Shown here: piece after piece, positions 55,572 through 63,835 of the stretch
Numbering within the stretch: position 1 is the first letter of the stretch
Layout of the letters: every line of letters begins with the position of its first letter
DNA from: Prosthecochloris sp.
GTDB lineage: Bacteria; Bacteroidota; Chlorobiia; Chlorobiales; Chlorobiaceae
Reading direction: 5' to 3'
DNA length: 64,000 nucleotides
NCBI GenBank assembly: GCA_004028745.1
Contig: RAZP01000001.1
Coordinates: 1 to 64,000 of the forward strand
Made by a program: the position numbers and the translations under genes
The notes under the pieces: generated by a model
Told to the model about the DNA's origin: nothing
What the model saw: only the letters and a program-made list of their open reading frames with translations
Database searches by the model: none

Positions 55572-55766
55572 GCTTCGGTGTTTCTTCTGTTTATTAAAAC
55601 CGCACCTCAGGGAATTTATCGCTCCCTGACATGCCATTACCAGGTCATTTTCATGTGCGGGAGGAATGAATGACAATCCAGGCCGCAGAAATGGAATGCT
55701 GTAATTTAAAAACATTCAATAATTTTCAGTATGGAATCTTGATGAATTGAAGAAGTTAAGGGATAT

Positions 55767-56033
55767 ATGAAACTGGTGCTAATGAACAAAGATCAATTAG
55801 TTGTGACAGTCAAAGAGCTTCCGCCGACAGAAAAATTCAAGACATATAAGGCAGATCTTTATCGTGACAAACAATCAGAGGATAAAGTCAGAATAGAGCG
55901 GGCAAATTGTGAGCTGGCATTGATGCGGCAGAGCAGGTTTATCGGAATAAACGGTGTTGTGCATCATTATCATGTTTCAGGGCCTCAGGATGCAGAGGAA
56001 ACGATGCTGCTGGTTCATGGATGGGACTGCTAG
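55767..56033 (+). pseudogene. truncated alpha/beta-hydrolase (N-terminal fragment)
   Basis: An 88-residue frame ending NGVVHHYHVSGPQDAEETMLLVHGWDC then TAG. The end closely matches the beginning of an alpha/beta hydrolase fold: a VHHYHVSG strand, then LLVHGW with the HG oxyanion turn. The catalytic Ser, Asp and His would lie downstream but are missing. A methyltransferase starts 57 bases later. The remaining N-terminal 60 residues are less typical. Confidence 0.55.
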
Positions 56034-56090
56034 TGGGTGTTTCTGATGGCACGTTGTTTCAATAGTGTCGACAAAATCGGGGAGTGAAGA

Positions 56091-56690
56091 ATGCCGGAGG
56101 AAAACCGTTTTGAAGAAAGATACGCAAGGGGAGAAACTCCCTGGGACTTGGGCCGGGCTGACGCCAATCTTGTGGAGCTGGTTGAGAAAAGGCCGATAAA
56201 AAACTGCCGTGCTCTCGATATCGGGTGCGGGACCGGTGATAATTCCTTATGGCTTGTCCGGAAAACATTCCAGGTTACAGGAGTTGATATTTCAGCAGTT
56301 GCAATTGAAAAAGCACGCAAAAAGGCTTTGCAAAATAATGTCGAGTGCAGGTTTCTTGTGGCTGATTTTCTGAAAAAGCGGATTGATCGAACCCCTTTCG
56401 GTTTTGCCTTCGACAGAGGCTGTTTTCATTCTCTTGATTCCGGACAAGAGCGGGTAATGTTTGCTCGCAACGTTGCAGAGCATCTTGGCAAAGACGGGCT
56501 ATGGCTGAGCCTTATCGCCAGTAAGGATGCGCCGCAACGGGACCCTGGCCCTCCCAGACTTTCCGCAGGTGAGGTCACGGCGGCAGTGGAGCCTTTTTTC
56601 GAAATATTGTCTCTTGTTTCAGGTCACCTGGATTCCAACCGTCCTGATCCGGTTCGATGCTGGGTATGTGTGATGAAGAAGAGAGGATAA
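56091..56690 (+). CDS. SAM-dependent methyltransferase (TehB/thiopurine type)
   Basis: A 199-residue class I methyltransferase. ALDIGCGTGDNSLWL (motif I) and FDRGCFHSLDSG are visible; the N-terminal TPWDLGRADANL stretch suggests the TehB/TPMT-like group acting on small inorganic or thiol substrates. Substrate is not determined. Confidence 0.85.
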   Translation: MPEENRFEERYARGETPWDLGRADANLVELVEKRPIKNCRALDIGCGTGDNSLWLVRKTFQVTGVDISAVAIEKARKKALQNNVECRFLVADFLKKRIDRTPFGFAFDRGCFHSLDSGQERVMFARNVAEHLGKDGLWLSLIASKDAPQRDPGPPRLSAGEVTAAVEPFFEILSLVSGHLDSNRPDPVRCWVCVMKKRG

Positions 56691-57294
56691 TAGGGTTATT
56701 GTTGATTTGTCAAACTGTTGATTTGTTGCATTGTTTGGGTTTTGTGGGTTGGATTGTGCGATGGCGAGATAGCCGGAGTGCAGAAATCGGTCAGCAGTAT
56801 GCAATTGACAATGTTAACAATTAGTGGGAAATAGGAGTCATCTTCGGGCCTGAGCCGGAGATCAATTGCCTATATCGGTTATTACTATGGATGCCGCATC
56901 ACCCTTGTGTAATATTCTTTGTTATTACACGGGAGGCATGACTATCTTTTCCTACGAACTACGAACTACGAACTACGAACTACGAACTACGAACTACGAA
57001 CTACGAACTACGAACTACGAACTACGAACTACGAACTACGAACTACGAACTACGAACTACGAACTACGAACTACGAACTACGAACTACGAACTACGAACT
57101 ACGAACTACGAACTACGAACTACGAACTACGAACTACGAACTACGAACTACGAACTACGAACTACGAACTACGAACTACGAACTACGAACTACGAACTAC
57201 GAACTACGAACTACGAACTACGAACTACGAATCACTTGACTTTGACAATAATAAGGCTAACTTATATCTGTTTTTTCAAAAAGATGAGATTACC
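56691..57294. other. 604-base gap dominated by a heptamer array
   Basis: Contains the array at 56953-57231. The left part (56691-56952) has low-complexity TGTTGATTTGT-like sequence at about 56700-56740 and no gene. A TTG frame at 56866 runs through the array into the 57295 gene but has no family resemblance before it. Confidence 0.6.
56953..57231 (+). repeat. tandem array of about 40 perfect 7-bp repeats
   Basis: TACGAAC is repeated head to tail for about 279 bases with no visible mismatch. On the plus strand every frame reads the same heptapeptide cycle (Tyr-Glu-Leu-Arg-Thr-Thr-Asn) and none contains a stop, so any copy number keeps the frame open. The minus strand includes TAG stops. The array ends 63 bases before the ATG of the small protein at 57295. 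Perfect identity suggests recent expansion. Confidence 0.97.
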
Positions 57295-57579
57295 ATGAAT
57301 AACGACTTCAAGATATACAAAGAAGGGGACAGATTTGTATTTGAAAGAGTTGTCTTTCCCAGGCTTAAAGGGTTGATATCGAAAACCGTTACCGAGAATC
57401 CTTTCAGTAACCCTGACACCTGCTCAACCGAGGATGAGGATCCGGCACAAGATGTTTGCCTCGCAGAGGAAGTGGAGCTGTTGGAAGAGTGCACCGACGA
57501 ATCTGCTATAGACAATGCCATCAAAGAGGCGGGAGAGTATATTATCGGCTATTTCTTCAACACAAAGGAATTAAAGTAA
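57295..57579 (+). CDS. small acidic hypothetical protein downstream of the array
   Basis: A 94-residue protein starting MNNDFKIYKEGDRFVFERVVFPRLKGLI. The C-terminal half is acidic with a DESAIDNAIKEAGEYIIGYF stretch. No domain recognised. The ATG at 57295 is preferred, though the frame is open upstream through the heptamer array to 56866. In that reading the repeats would add a peptide of about 140 residues. Confidence 0.6.
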   Translation: MNNDFKIYKEGDRFVFERVVFPRLKGLISKTVTENPFSNPDTCSTEDEDPAQDVCLAEEVELLEECTDESAIDNAIKEAGEYIIGYFFNTKELK

Positions 57580-57684
57580 ATAACCCTTGTTTCCAAGTCG
57601 ACGTTTTTGGCCTTAAAAGCAGCGTATTTACCAGGCGACTGGGTTCGGCAGGCGGTTCCCGCATGAAGCCGTTGCCCATTGTGC

Positions 57685-57864
57685 CTATTGCTTTGGTTCC
57701 CAGTAGCAGCGTTTGGGAGAGACTATAAGCTCTTCCTCTTTCAGGGCCTTCATGGCTTTGTCCACTTTCTTACGGTCCAAGCCGCTGACTTCGGTGATTT
57801 GACCGGCACTCATAGGTTTGCCTTCTTTTTTCATGACTTCAAGGACAATGTTTTTTTCTTCCAT
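57685..57864 (-). CDS. small winged-helix-like protein (59 residues)
   Basis: A 59-residue protein. It reads [16 protein letters not shown], then [14 protein letters not shown] (helix-turn-helix pair), then [17 protein letters not shown] (recognition helix and wing). This is the pattern of a minimal winged helix related to MarR/DprA-C-like domains. A DNA-binding or partner-binding role is predicted. No partner gene adjacent. Confidence 0.7.
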   Translation of the reverse strand: MEEKNIVLEVMKKEGKPMSAGQITEVSGLDRKKVDKAMKALKEEELIVSPKRCYWEPKQ

Positions 57865-58030
57865 GTTATGATTTCTTTTGGGTTAATGAAATGCGGCTCG
57901 ATCTGTCCCGGAAAGAGCGGCCCACCGGAATGATGTTTGCTACTAACAGGAAATGCGCTGAAATAGTGTCCGGTCGCCCTATCTTTTTTTATCTTATGGC
58001 ATCATGTATTGCCAACCTTAACCGTTTTTC

Positions 58031-58786
58031 ATGATGAAGCGTTCAATGCACCATTCGCTGCTTGCGGTAATGACCGTTTTCCTGATGTTTTCAGCAGGAT
58101 GTACAAAAGAAGAGCCAGCTGTGCCGAAAGCAGGTGAGCCGGTGACAGATGTTGACGGAAATGAATATAAAACAGTGCAGATCGGCGGCCAAATCTGGAT
58201 GGCGCAAAACCTTGACGTCTCACATTACCGCAACGGAGACCCAATTCCACAGGTTACCAGTGAGGAGGAGTGGGTGAAGCTTGAAACCGGCGCATGGTGT
58301 TACTATAACAACGACCCCGAAACGGGTGCCGTTTACGGTAAACTGTATAATTGGTACGCTGTCAATGATCCCCGCGGCCTTGCGCCTGAAGGCTGGCATA
58401 TACCGACCGATGAAGAGTGGGTGGAGATGGAAAAGCAGCTCGGGATGCTTAGCGCCGAGGCAAAAGAGGTGGAATTTCGTGGGAGAGAAGAGAATGTCGG
58501 CAGCAAATTGAAGGAGACCGGGACCGACCACTGGAAAGAACCCAACAGTGGCGCAACCAATGAAACCGGTTTTTCAGCGCTTGCCGGCGGTTATCGTGAT
58601 AACGACGGTCCCTTCTGTTTTTTCGGCGAATATGGCTCTTTCTGGACCGCATCCAAAGCTGATGACGGTAAGCGTGTCCTGTTCCGCGGATTGACCACTA
58701 CCGACCCGGGTGTTTACCGCTTTAGTTTCAACCGGAAGTGTGGTTTTTCCGTCCGTTGCGTGAAAGACGTCGAAGTGGAAGAATAA
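58031..58786 (+). CDS. FISUMP-domain lipoprotein
   Basis: A 251-residue lipoprotein. Lipobox MFSAGC (Cys24) then a FISUMP (Fibrobacter major paralogous) domain: VQIGGQIWMAQNLDVSHYRNGD, YNWYAVNDPRGLAPEGWHIP, TGFSALAGGYR, and a Cys near FSVRCVKD. FISUMP proteins are surface or secreted proteins of unclear function. It is convergent with a paralogue at 58858-59445. Confidence 0.85.
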   Translation: MMKRSMHHSLLAVMTVFLMFSAGCTKEEPAVPKAGEPVTDVDGNEYKTVQIGGQIWMAQNLDVSHYRNGDPIPQVTSEEEWVKLETGAWCYYNNDPETGAVYGKLYNWYAVNDPRGLAPEGWHIPTDEEWVEMEKQLGMLSAEAKEVEFRGREENVGSKLKETGTDHWKEPNSGATNETGFSALAGGYRDNDGPFCFFGEYGSFWTASKADDGKRVLFRGLTTTDPGVYRFSFNRKCGFSVRCVKDVEVEE

Positions 58787-58857
58787 CTTCAGGATGTCTC
58801 TTTCCACAGGGGAGGTCCGGTTATGGCTGCTATAAGTCAGGTTCCGAAAAGAGTGCA

Positions 58858-59445
58858 TCAACACTTGATGCAGCGAACGGAGTAACCGCATTCGACTGCT
58901 CCACCGGTATGGAGAACCTTTGAGTCGAAGTATCCCAGGACCCTTATCCAGGCACAGTTCTTGCCATAAGGAGTCGAAGACCAGTAATAACCGTAACAAC
59001 CGAGATGATCAAAGTCTCCGTAAAGACTGCGAAAACCACCGGGCATGGCAGAAAAACCACTGCTGTTCGATGCGCCTGCATTGGGTCTTTTCCAGTGATT
59101 CGAGCTGCTGTGTTTCAACGCGCCGCCCGCTAAATCAGAGCCGCCAAGAAAATCGACAAGATCCTGCCAGTCCTTGTCTTCGGGGACGCGCCATCCTTCT
59201 GGCGCCAGACCTCTCGGGTCATTGACCGCATACCAGTTATACAAACAGCCGAAGACATGTCCGTGCTGACTTTCTCCTTCATACCAGCACATGGAACCTG
59301 TAGTGGAGTTTCTCCACTCACGAATGTCATTGACCTGCCGGATCAAATCACCATTGCGATAGTGGGTCACTTGTAGATTTGAACCCATCCACTCCTGCGG
59401 GCCGATAACCACAGAAGGATAATCTGTCGATGTCTGTTCTTGCAT
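58858..59445 (-). CDS. FISUMP-domain protein, paralogue
   Basis: A 195-residue paralogue of the protein at 58031, sharing QVTHYRNGD, LYNWYAVNDPRGLAPEGW and SVRCIK. It lacks a signal peptide at the chosen start, so it may be cytoplasmic, or the leader was lost. The two genes face each other with 71 bases between stops. Confidence 0.8.
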   Translation of the reverse strand: MQEQTSTDYPSVVIGPQEWMGSNLQVTHYRNGDLIRQVNDIREWRNSTTGSMCWYEGESQHGHVFGCLYNWYAVNDPRGLAPEGWRVPEDKDWQDLVDFLGGSDLAGGALKHSSSNHWKRPNAGASNSSGFSAMPGGFRSLYGDFDHLGCYGYYWSSTPYGKNCAWIRVLGYFDSKVLHTGGAVECGYSVRCIKC

Positions 59446-59948
59446 GCTGTTTCTAATACCTTCGAGCGGTTTCTTGCTTTGCTATGCTATGCTGGAGAAA
59501 GAAAGACTGCTATAGCTCCTGGTGCAGGCTGGGGAGGAGCATCTACTTAATGATTATATATAAATATAAGCGATAAGTAAGAACTTTCCTGTTCTTACAA
59601 AGGATACTAATTTATTTTATTATTTCGGTAACATTTGACGACAAAAAGACATATGCTTTTTGAATAAGGTTTATAAAAGGACTAAGAAAAAATGATGATT
59701 TTTGTCGAAAAGAACAGCCTCAATCAAGTGAACTGTTTGTAAAATATTTCGTTTCGAGATGATATCACCACATAGAAAGGTCGTCTGACACTGCAAAGCC
59801 AATCCAAGAAACCAAGGCAGAAACCGGCGAATCATCAATTGTGATAACTGCCCATGTGACATTCACTTTTGACTGAAAATTCTTGAGCTGACACTGCCAT
59901 TCCACACACCGATGCGGAATTCATGGAGAGGGGATGTAAGAAGTACAG
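59446..59948. other. 503-base gap, nothing recognised
   Basis: AT-rich at 59535-59660, with short frames only. It separates the FISUMP paralogue promoter region from the 3' end of the hybrid histidine kinase gene. No tRNA, repeat or clear terminator was seen. Confidence 0.5.
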
Positions 59949-62423
59949 TCATATAGTCCGCTTTGACAGTTTGTCCAGAGCAGTGGCCAGATTTTCCACC
60001 TGCTTTTCCAGCCCTTCCATTTGCCCTGAGCGGCAACTCCGCTCCAAAGCCTCAGCGGCTTGTTGTACAGCTTCCGCACCGCAAAGTGCTGCGCTTCCCT
60101 TCAGCTTATGTGCTTGTTCCCGCAGGTTGTCGATATTACGACTTTCCAGGGCGTTGCGCATAGCGGTTGGGGCGTCACGAAACTCATCGAGGAGCGTCCT
60201 GATAAGATTTTTCATGTCGACCTCTTGCAGGCCGTACGATGTCACAGAAACGGCGGGATTCATCTGGTGTGATGTGACATCTGTTTGCTGCTCTGTGGGC
60301 GACGAAGCCAGCAACTTCCCGATGGAGGCGAGCAGAAGACTCGGACTGTCGGTTTTGAGCTGGAAGTCATCCATTCCCGCCGCTCTCGCGGCCTCCTCCT
60401 CCACGGTGCCGCTCAGGCCGATGACCGGCAGATGATGCAGACGCACCTTATCGCTGGCACGGAGCTGGCGGGTCAGTTCCAGACCATCCATTTCAGGCAT
60501 CTGGATATCGGTTATCAACAGATCAAACTCCTGTTTCTGCAGCATATTCCAGCCTTCCACTCCATTGCCTGCCACCGCTACCTGAAGGCCAGCTTCAGTC
60601 AGGCTCATGGCAAAAAGGTCTCGGTTCAAAGCTGAATCATCGACAAGCAATACCCGCCTGCCGGGAAGTATAGTGGTTTTGGGTTGTCTGTACAGCTCTG
60701 TGTCGAGAACTGCGCGCAGCGCGTTGATCAACTCAGTTTGGCTGCATGGCTTGGCTAACAGTGTTTGCATCCCGGCCTTCTCTGACATGGTTTGAGCTAT
60801 ATAGGCAGGCTCTGCGCTGTGGGCGATTATGGGGGTTGCGCGTGCTTCGGCTCCAGCTTCGCCGCGACGCAGCCGTTCGGCAGCTTCATAGCCATTCATC
60901 AGCGGCATGTTTAGATCCATAATAATGAGATCGTAATGATTCTTGGCCGTCCGTTCCAGGGCCTCGCGGCCATTCGCCGCCTCATCGATTTTTACCTTTA
61001 GAGGGGACAGATACTCTCTGACTGTCATGCGGTAGAGACGGTCATCATCGACAATCAACAACCGCTTTCCGTGAAAATCTGGCAGTGCGCTTGCAATAAC
61101 ACGGGCATTGTAATCGGTCAGCTCTTTTGAATCCACAACTGGAAAGGCTAAAGTGAACTCGGTGTATTTTCCCTTCACCGAGTCACAGTGGATATCCCCG
61201 CCAAAAGCCATCATTACCCGTTTGCAGTAAGCTAGCCCAAGGCCGGTGCCTCCCCCTTTGCCGCTGGTATGAAAACTGTCGAAGATGTACGGCAGGTCCT
61301 CTTTGGCAATGCCCGGTCCGGTATCATGAAAAAAGAGATAGTTGTATGGGCGCCCGTTCTTCAGCCGAATCCGGATCTCGCTGCTGGCATGACTCTTGAG
61401 ATAGTAAAGAGCATTCTTCAGCAGGTTGAAAAGGACAAAGACAAAAAGGGTTTCGTCAATACGAAAGGTAAACGTTTCACGTGTATCCAGATGAACTCTC
61501 CTGCGCTCACTCTCCGAGTCATAACTATACTCATCGAGTGCTTTCCGGGTGATCCGTGCGGCGGAGAGATAGGTAAAATTGTTTGGGTTGATAGGTTTTT
61601 CCCGAATCTCGCCGAGAACCATATCGATCACCTGCACACCGCGCTTCACTGCCATCTGCCCATGCGCCACTCTATCATAGATGCGGCCGAGTGACTCCTC
61701 GCTGAGTTGCTCTGTGGCCTGCTCCGGATGAAAAGGCGGCAACAGGTTCTGGATGCTGTTCAGACATTGGCGGATTTGTCCGAGCGGGTTACGTATCTCA
61801 TGGGCTATGCTGCCGGCAAGGGATTGCAGAACCCGGTTTCTCTCCTGGGCCTTTGCACCTTTATTGTTTGTATAACTGATTACCAAGCCAAGCAAGATGG
61901 CTACAGGGATCGACACGAAGTATTCAATGATTTCCTTTGTGATGATCAGATGGTTTCCTGTTGAAAATACATAACCAGCATAGGCGATCGAGAGCCCGCT
62001 TAGCAGCAGAAACGTCAGGATTAAATAATTTGGAATGAATATTATGAAAACAAGAAGCATCACGGTTTCAGCTACCAGCCATAACTCAGACAAGTCATTC
62101 ATCAACATCAGGTAAGTAAATATGACTGGGAATGTAAAGGTTAGCCACAGATACCAGTACAGGTTCAGCCAAGGCCTGACATTTTCCGGATAATGTTTGT
62201 AAAACAAAATTGGAATAAAAGTGATCGCTGAGCCAAACCGCAAAACAGCGGATTCATAAGGTTGAGGTAAAATGTAAGCACAGATTACATAATAGAGAGG
62301 ATGCCCCCATAGAGCAATGTACCGTGTTAGATCTATAGTGAGCTTGTTGCGCTCATAATCTTTTCCGAGAAAATCAATTCCCCTTTTCAGAAAAGAGGAT
62401 CTGGGGGTATGTCTGGAGACCAT
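59949..62423 (-). CDS. hybrid sensor histidine kinase with CqsS-like membrane domain
   Basis: An 824-residue protein. Six membrane helices (about 33-184) hold GHPLYYVICAYILPQPYE and TYLMLMNDLSELW. These match, from memory, the quorum-sensing receptor CqsS, which has MMLMNDWSTIW in the same place. Then HisKA (SIAHEIRNPL, His208), HATPase (N337, DTGPG 367-371, GTGLGL 392-397), REC1 (Asp503, Lys558), REC2 (Asp639, Lys690) and Hpt (AHKLKGSAAL, His772). A complete internal phosphorelay with an output receiver likely elsewhere. It lies 5 bases after the hotdog-methyltransferase gene. The ligand is inferred, not shown. Confidence 0.88.
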   Translation of the reverse strand: MVSRHTPRSSFLKRGIDFLGKDYERNKLTIDLTRYIALWGHPLYYVICAYILPQPYESAVLRFGSAITFIPILFYKHYPENVRPWLNLYWYLWLTFTFPVIFTYLMLMNDLSELWLVAETVMLLVFIIFIPNYLILTFLLLSGLSIAYAGYVFSTGNHLIITKEIIEYFVSIPVAILLGLVISYTNNKGAKAQERNRVLQSLAGSIAHEIRNPLGQIRQCLNSIQNLLPPFHPEQATEQLSEESLGRIYDRVAHGQMAVKRGVQVIDMVLGEIREKPINPNNFTYLSAARITRKALDEYSYDSESERRRVHLDTRETFTFRIDETLFVFVLFNLLKNALYYLKSHASSEIRIRLKNGRPYNYLFFHDTGPGIAKEDLPYIFDSFHTSGKGGGTGLGLAYCKRVMMAFGGDIHCDSVKGKYTEFTLAFPVVDSKELTDYNARVIASALPDFHGKRLLIVDDDRLYRMTVREYLSPLKVKIDEAANGREALERTAKNHYDLIIMDLNMPLMNGYEAAERLRRGEAGAEARATPIIAHSAEPAYIAQTMSEKAGMQTLLAKPCSQTELINALRAVLDTELYRQPKTTILPGRRVLLVDDSALNRDLFAMSLTEAGLQVAVAGNGVEGWNMLQKQEFDLLITDIQMPEMDGLELTRQLRASDKVRLHHLPVIGLSGTVEEEAARAAGMDDFQLKTDSPSLLLASIGKLLASSPTEQQTDVTSHQMNPAVSVTSYGLQEVDMKNLIRTLLDEFRDAPTAMRNALESRNIDNLREQAHKLKGSAALCGAEAVQQAAEALERSCRSGQMEGLEKQVENLATALDKLSKRTI

Positions 62424-62428
62424 GATGA

Positions 62429-63826
62429 TTATTCTCTCTTAAGGATACAGAAACTATAATGTTTGTAAATATCCTCTTCAATACCCAGTACATCACTGGA
62501 ATGGGTATTTTGTTCTACCGTAAGATGATACTTTTCTACGAAAACATCTATGTGGTTGTAACCATTGATAAACGGCTCTCCCATTTTCCGGATGTTGGTA
62601 ATGAATGCTTCAGCCTCTCTGATACCAGTGCTATTCTTAACGAGATCATCTGAGACATAATCTAACCAAAAACAGGAGCCTTGAGATATTATTTTTGTAA
62701 TTGAAGTAAAGATATTATCAATATCTTCATCCCGAAAATACATCGAACCGCCTTCCCAAATAAAAAAAGTTGGTAAACTGGAATCAAAATGGCCTTCTTC
62801 TTGTAAAGCCTTTTCTATAGGCTGGATTTCGAGATCTATTTCAATGTTGCGGATCGTATTTTTTTTGCTGTAATCAAAAATCCTTTTTCTCTCGTTCAAC
62901 ATAACAGGCAAATCGAGATCGTATATAAAGGCGTTTTCAATACTCAACCGCCAAAACCGACTGTCATAACCAGCACCGATATTGACAACATTAAATGTTG
63001 GATGTCTTTTTGAAAAAAGTATGACAGCCTCGTCGAGATGTTGCGTTCTGGCTGCAACCATATTCTGCAACTGCGGAGTAGCGATGCTGAACCGTCTGGC
63101 TAGGGTTATTCCATGTTTTCCCGCGAGCATAAAGGCATAAGGATCGTCAAATCTCCTTTTTTCAACTGTTTTTTCCTGCTCTATGGCCCGCAACCCAACA
63201 ATAAGTTTTGCGGTTGTTTTTGTCTTATGTGCATAGAGGAGGTCAATTTTCTCGACATCAAACGCATTTCGTTTTAAACCGTTAATATCTTGCGCCCAGT
63301 AGGTAAAATCAGCTACCGCAACAAGCTGTTCACCGTTAAACATTTTGATCGGAATAGTAACTACTACTTTATTGCTGTTCGCAAATCTTTTTGCGAGTCC
63401 CTCCCACTTGTCTTTTTCTATTCGTGCCTTGCATGTCAGGTTGTGACAACTGGGTGTAAGCCATTTTATTGATGCTTTAGCGCCCCACATATAACCAGCG
63501 TTATTGTCAATAGATGGCCAGAAACCGATTATTGGTACCAGGTGGAAAAGAGATGTCAGGGCAAGACCGCCGGTATATTCGGCGGCAAGCAGCATTAAGG
63601 GACCTTGGTGGGCAATATATTGATTGGAAGAGTTGGGAATTAGTGGGACCATTGTTTCTGCATAACCGCGTTCGACAGCCGTAATTTGCCAGTCCATGAA
63701 GTCCAGTGCGGGGACCGATTCGTGAAAAGATTCAGTCAAGGAAGTAAGGTTAAATCGTTCCTTACGATCCTGTTCCCATGCATCGATTGAGTGCAGAAGG
63801 AACGCAGTGTTGAAATAAAGGTTCAT
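62429..63826 (-). CDS. hotdog domain fused to LCM-type SAM methyltransferase
   Basis: A 465-residue fusion. Residues about 40-180 resemble a hotdog fold of the DUF4442 acyl-thioesterase-like group (YIAHQGPLMLLAAEYTGGLAL, then ASIKWLTPSCHNLTCKARI). Residues 195-463 form a leucine-carboxyl-methyltransferase-like domain with VNIGAGYDSRFWRL (motif I), IYDLDLP and FIWEGGSMYF. The combination suggests handling an acyl substrate and methylating an oxygen or carboxylate, e.g. to make or modify a small lipid-like molecule. It lies directly upstream of a CqsS-like kinase, so it may make or alter its ligand (inference). Confidence 0.8.
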   Translation of the reverse strand: MNLYFNTAFLLHSIDAWEQDRKERFNLTSLTESFHESVPALDFMDWQITAVERGYAETMVPLIPNSSNQYIAHQGPLMLLAAEYTGGLALTSLFHLVPIIGFWPSIDNNAGYMWGAKASIKWLTPSCHNLTCKARIEKDKWEGLAKRFANSNKVVVTIPIKMFNGEQLVAVADFTYWAQDINGLKRNAFDVEKIDLLYAHKTKTTAKLIVGLRAIEQEKTVEKRRFDDPYAFMLAGKHGITLARRFSIATPQLQNMVAARTQHLDEAVILFSKRHPTFNVVNIGAGYDSRFWRLSIENAFIYDLDLPVMLNERKRIFDYSKKNTIRNIEIDLEIQPIEKALQEEGHFDSSLPTFFIWEGGSMYFRDEDIDNIFTSITKIISQGSCFWLDYVSDDLVKNSTGIREAEAFITNIRKMGEPFINGYNHIDVFVEKYHLTVEQNTHSSDVLGIEEDIYKHYSFCILKRE

Positions 63827-63835
63827 TGTACATTG

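Noticed and set aside
55571..55715. Extended N-terminus of SerC
   Set aside because: The canonical ARNFNFSAGP start begins at 55571; the upstream part lacks similarity to the enzyme.
56953..57231. CRISPR array
   Set aside because: Units are 7 bp and contiguous with no spacers; no cas genes in the window.
56919..57239. Repeat-peptide protein encoded by the heptamer array
   Set aside because: The frame stays open only because the unit has no stop in any frame; no start with a good RBS and no non-repeat domain upstream.
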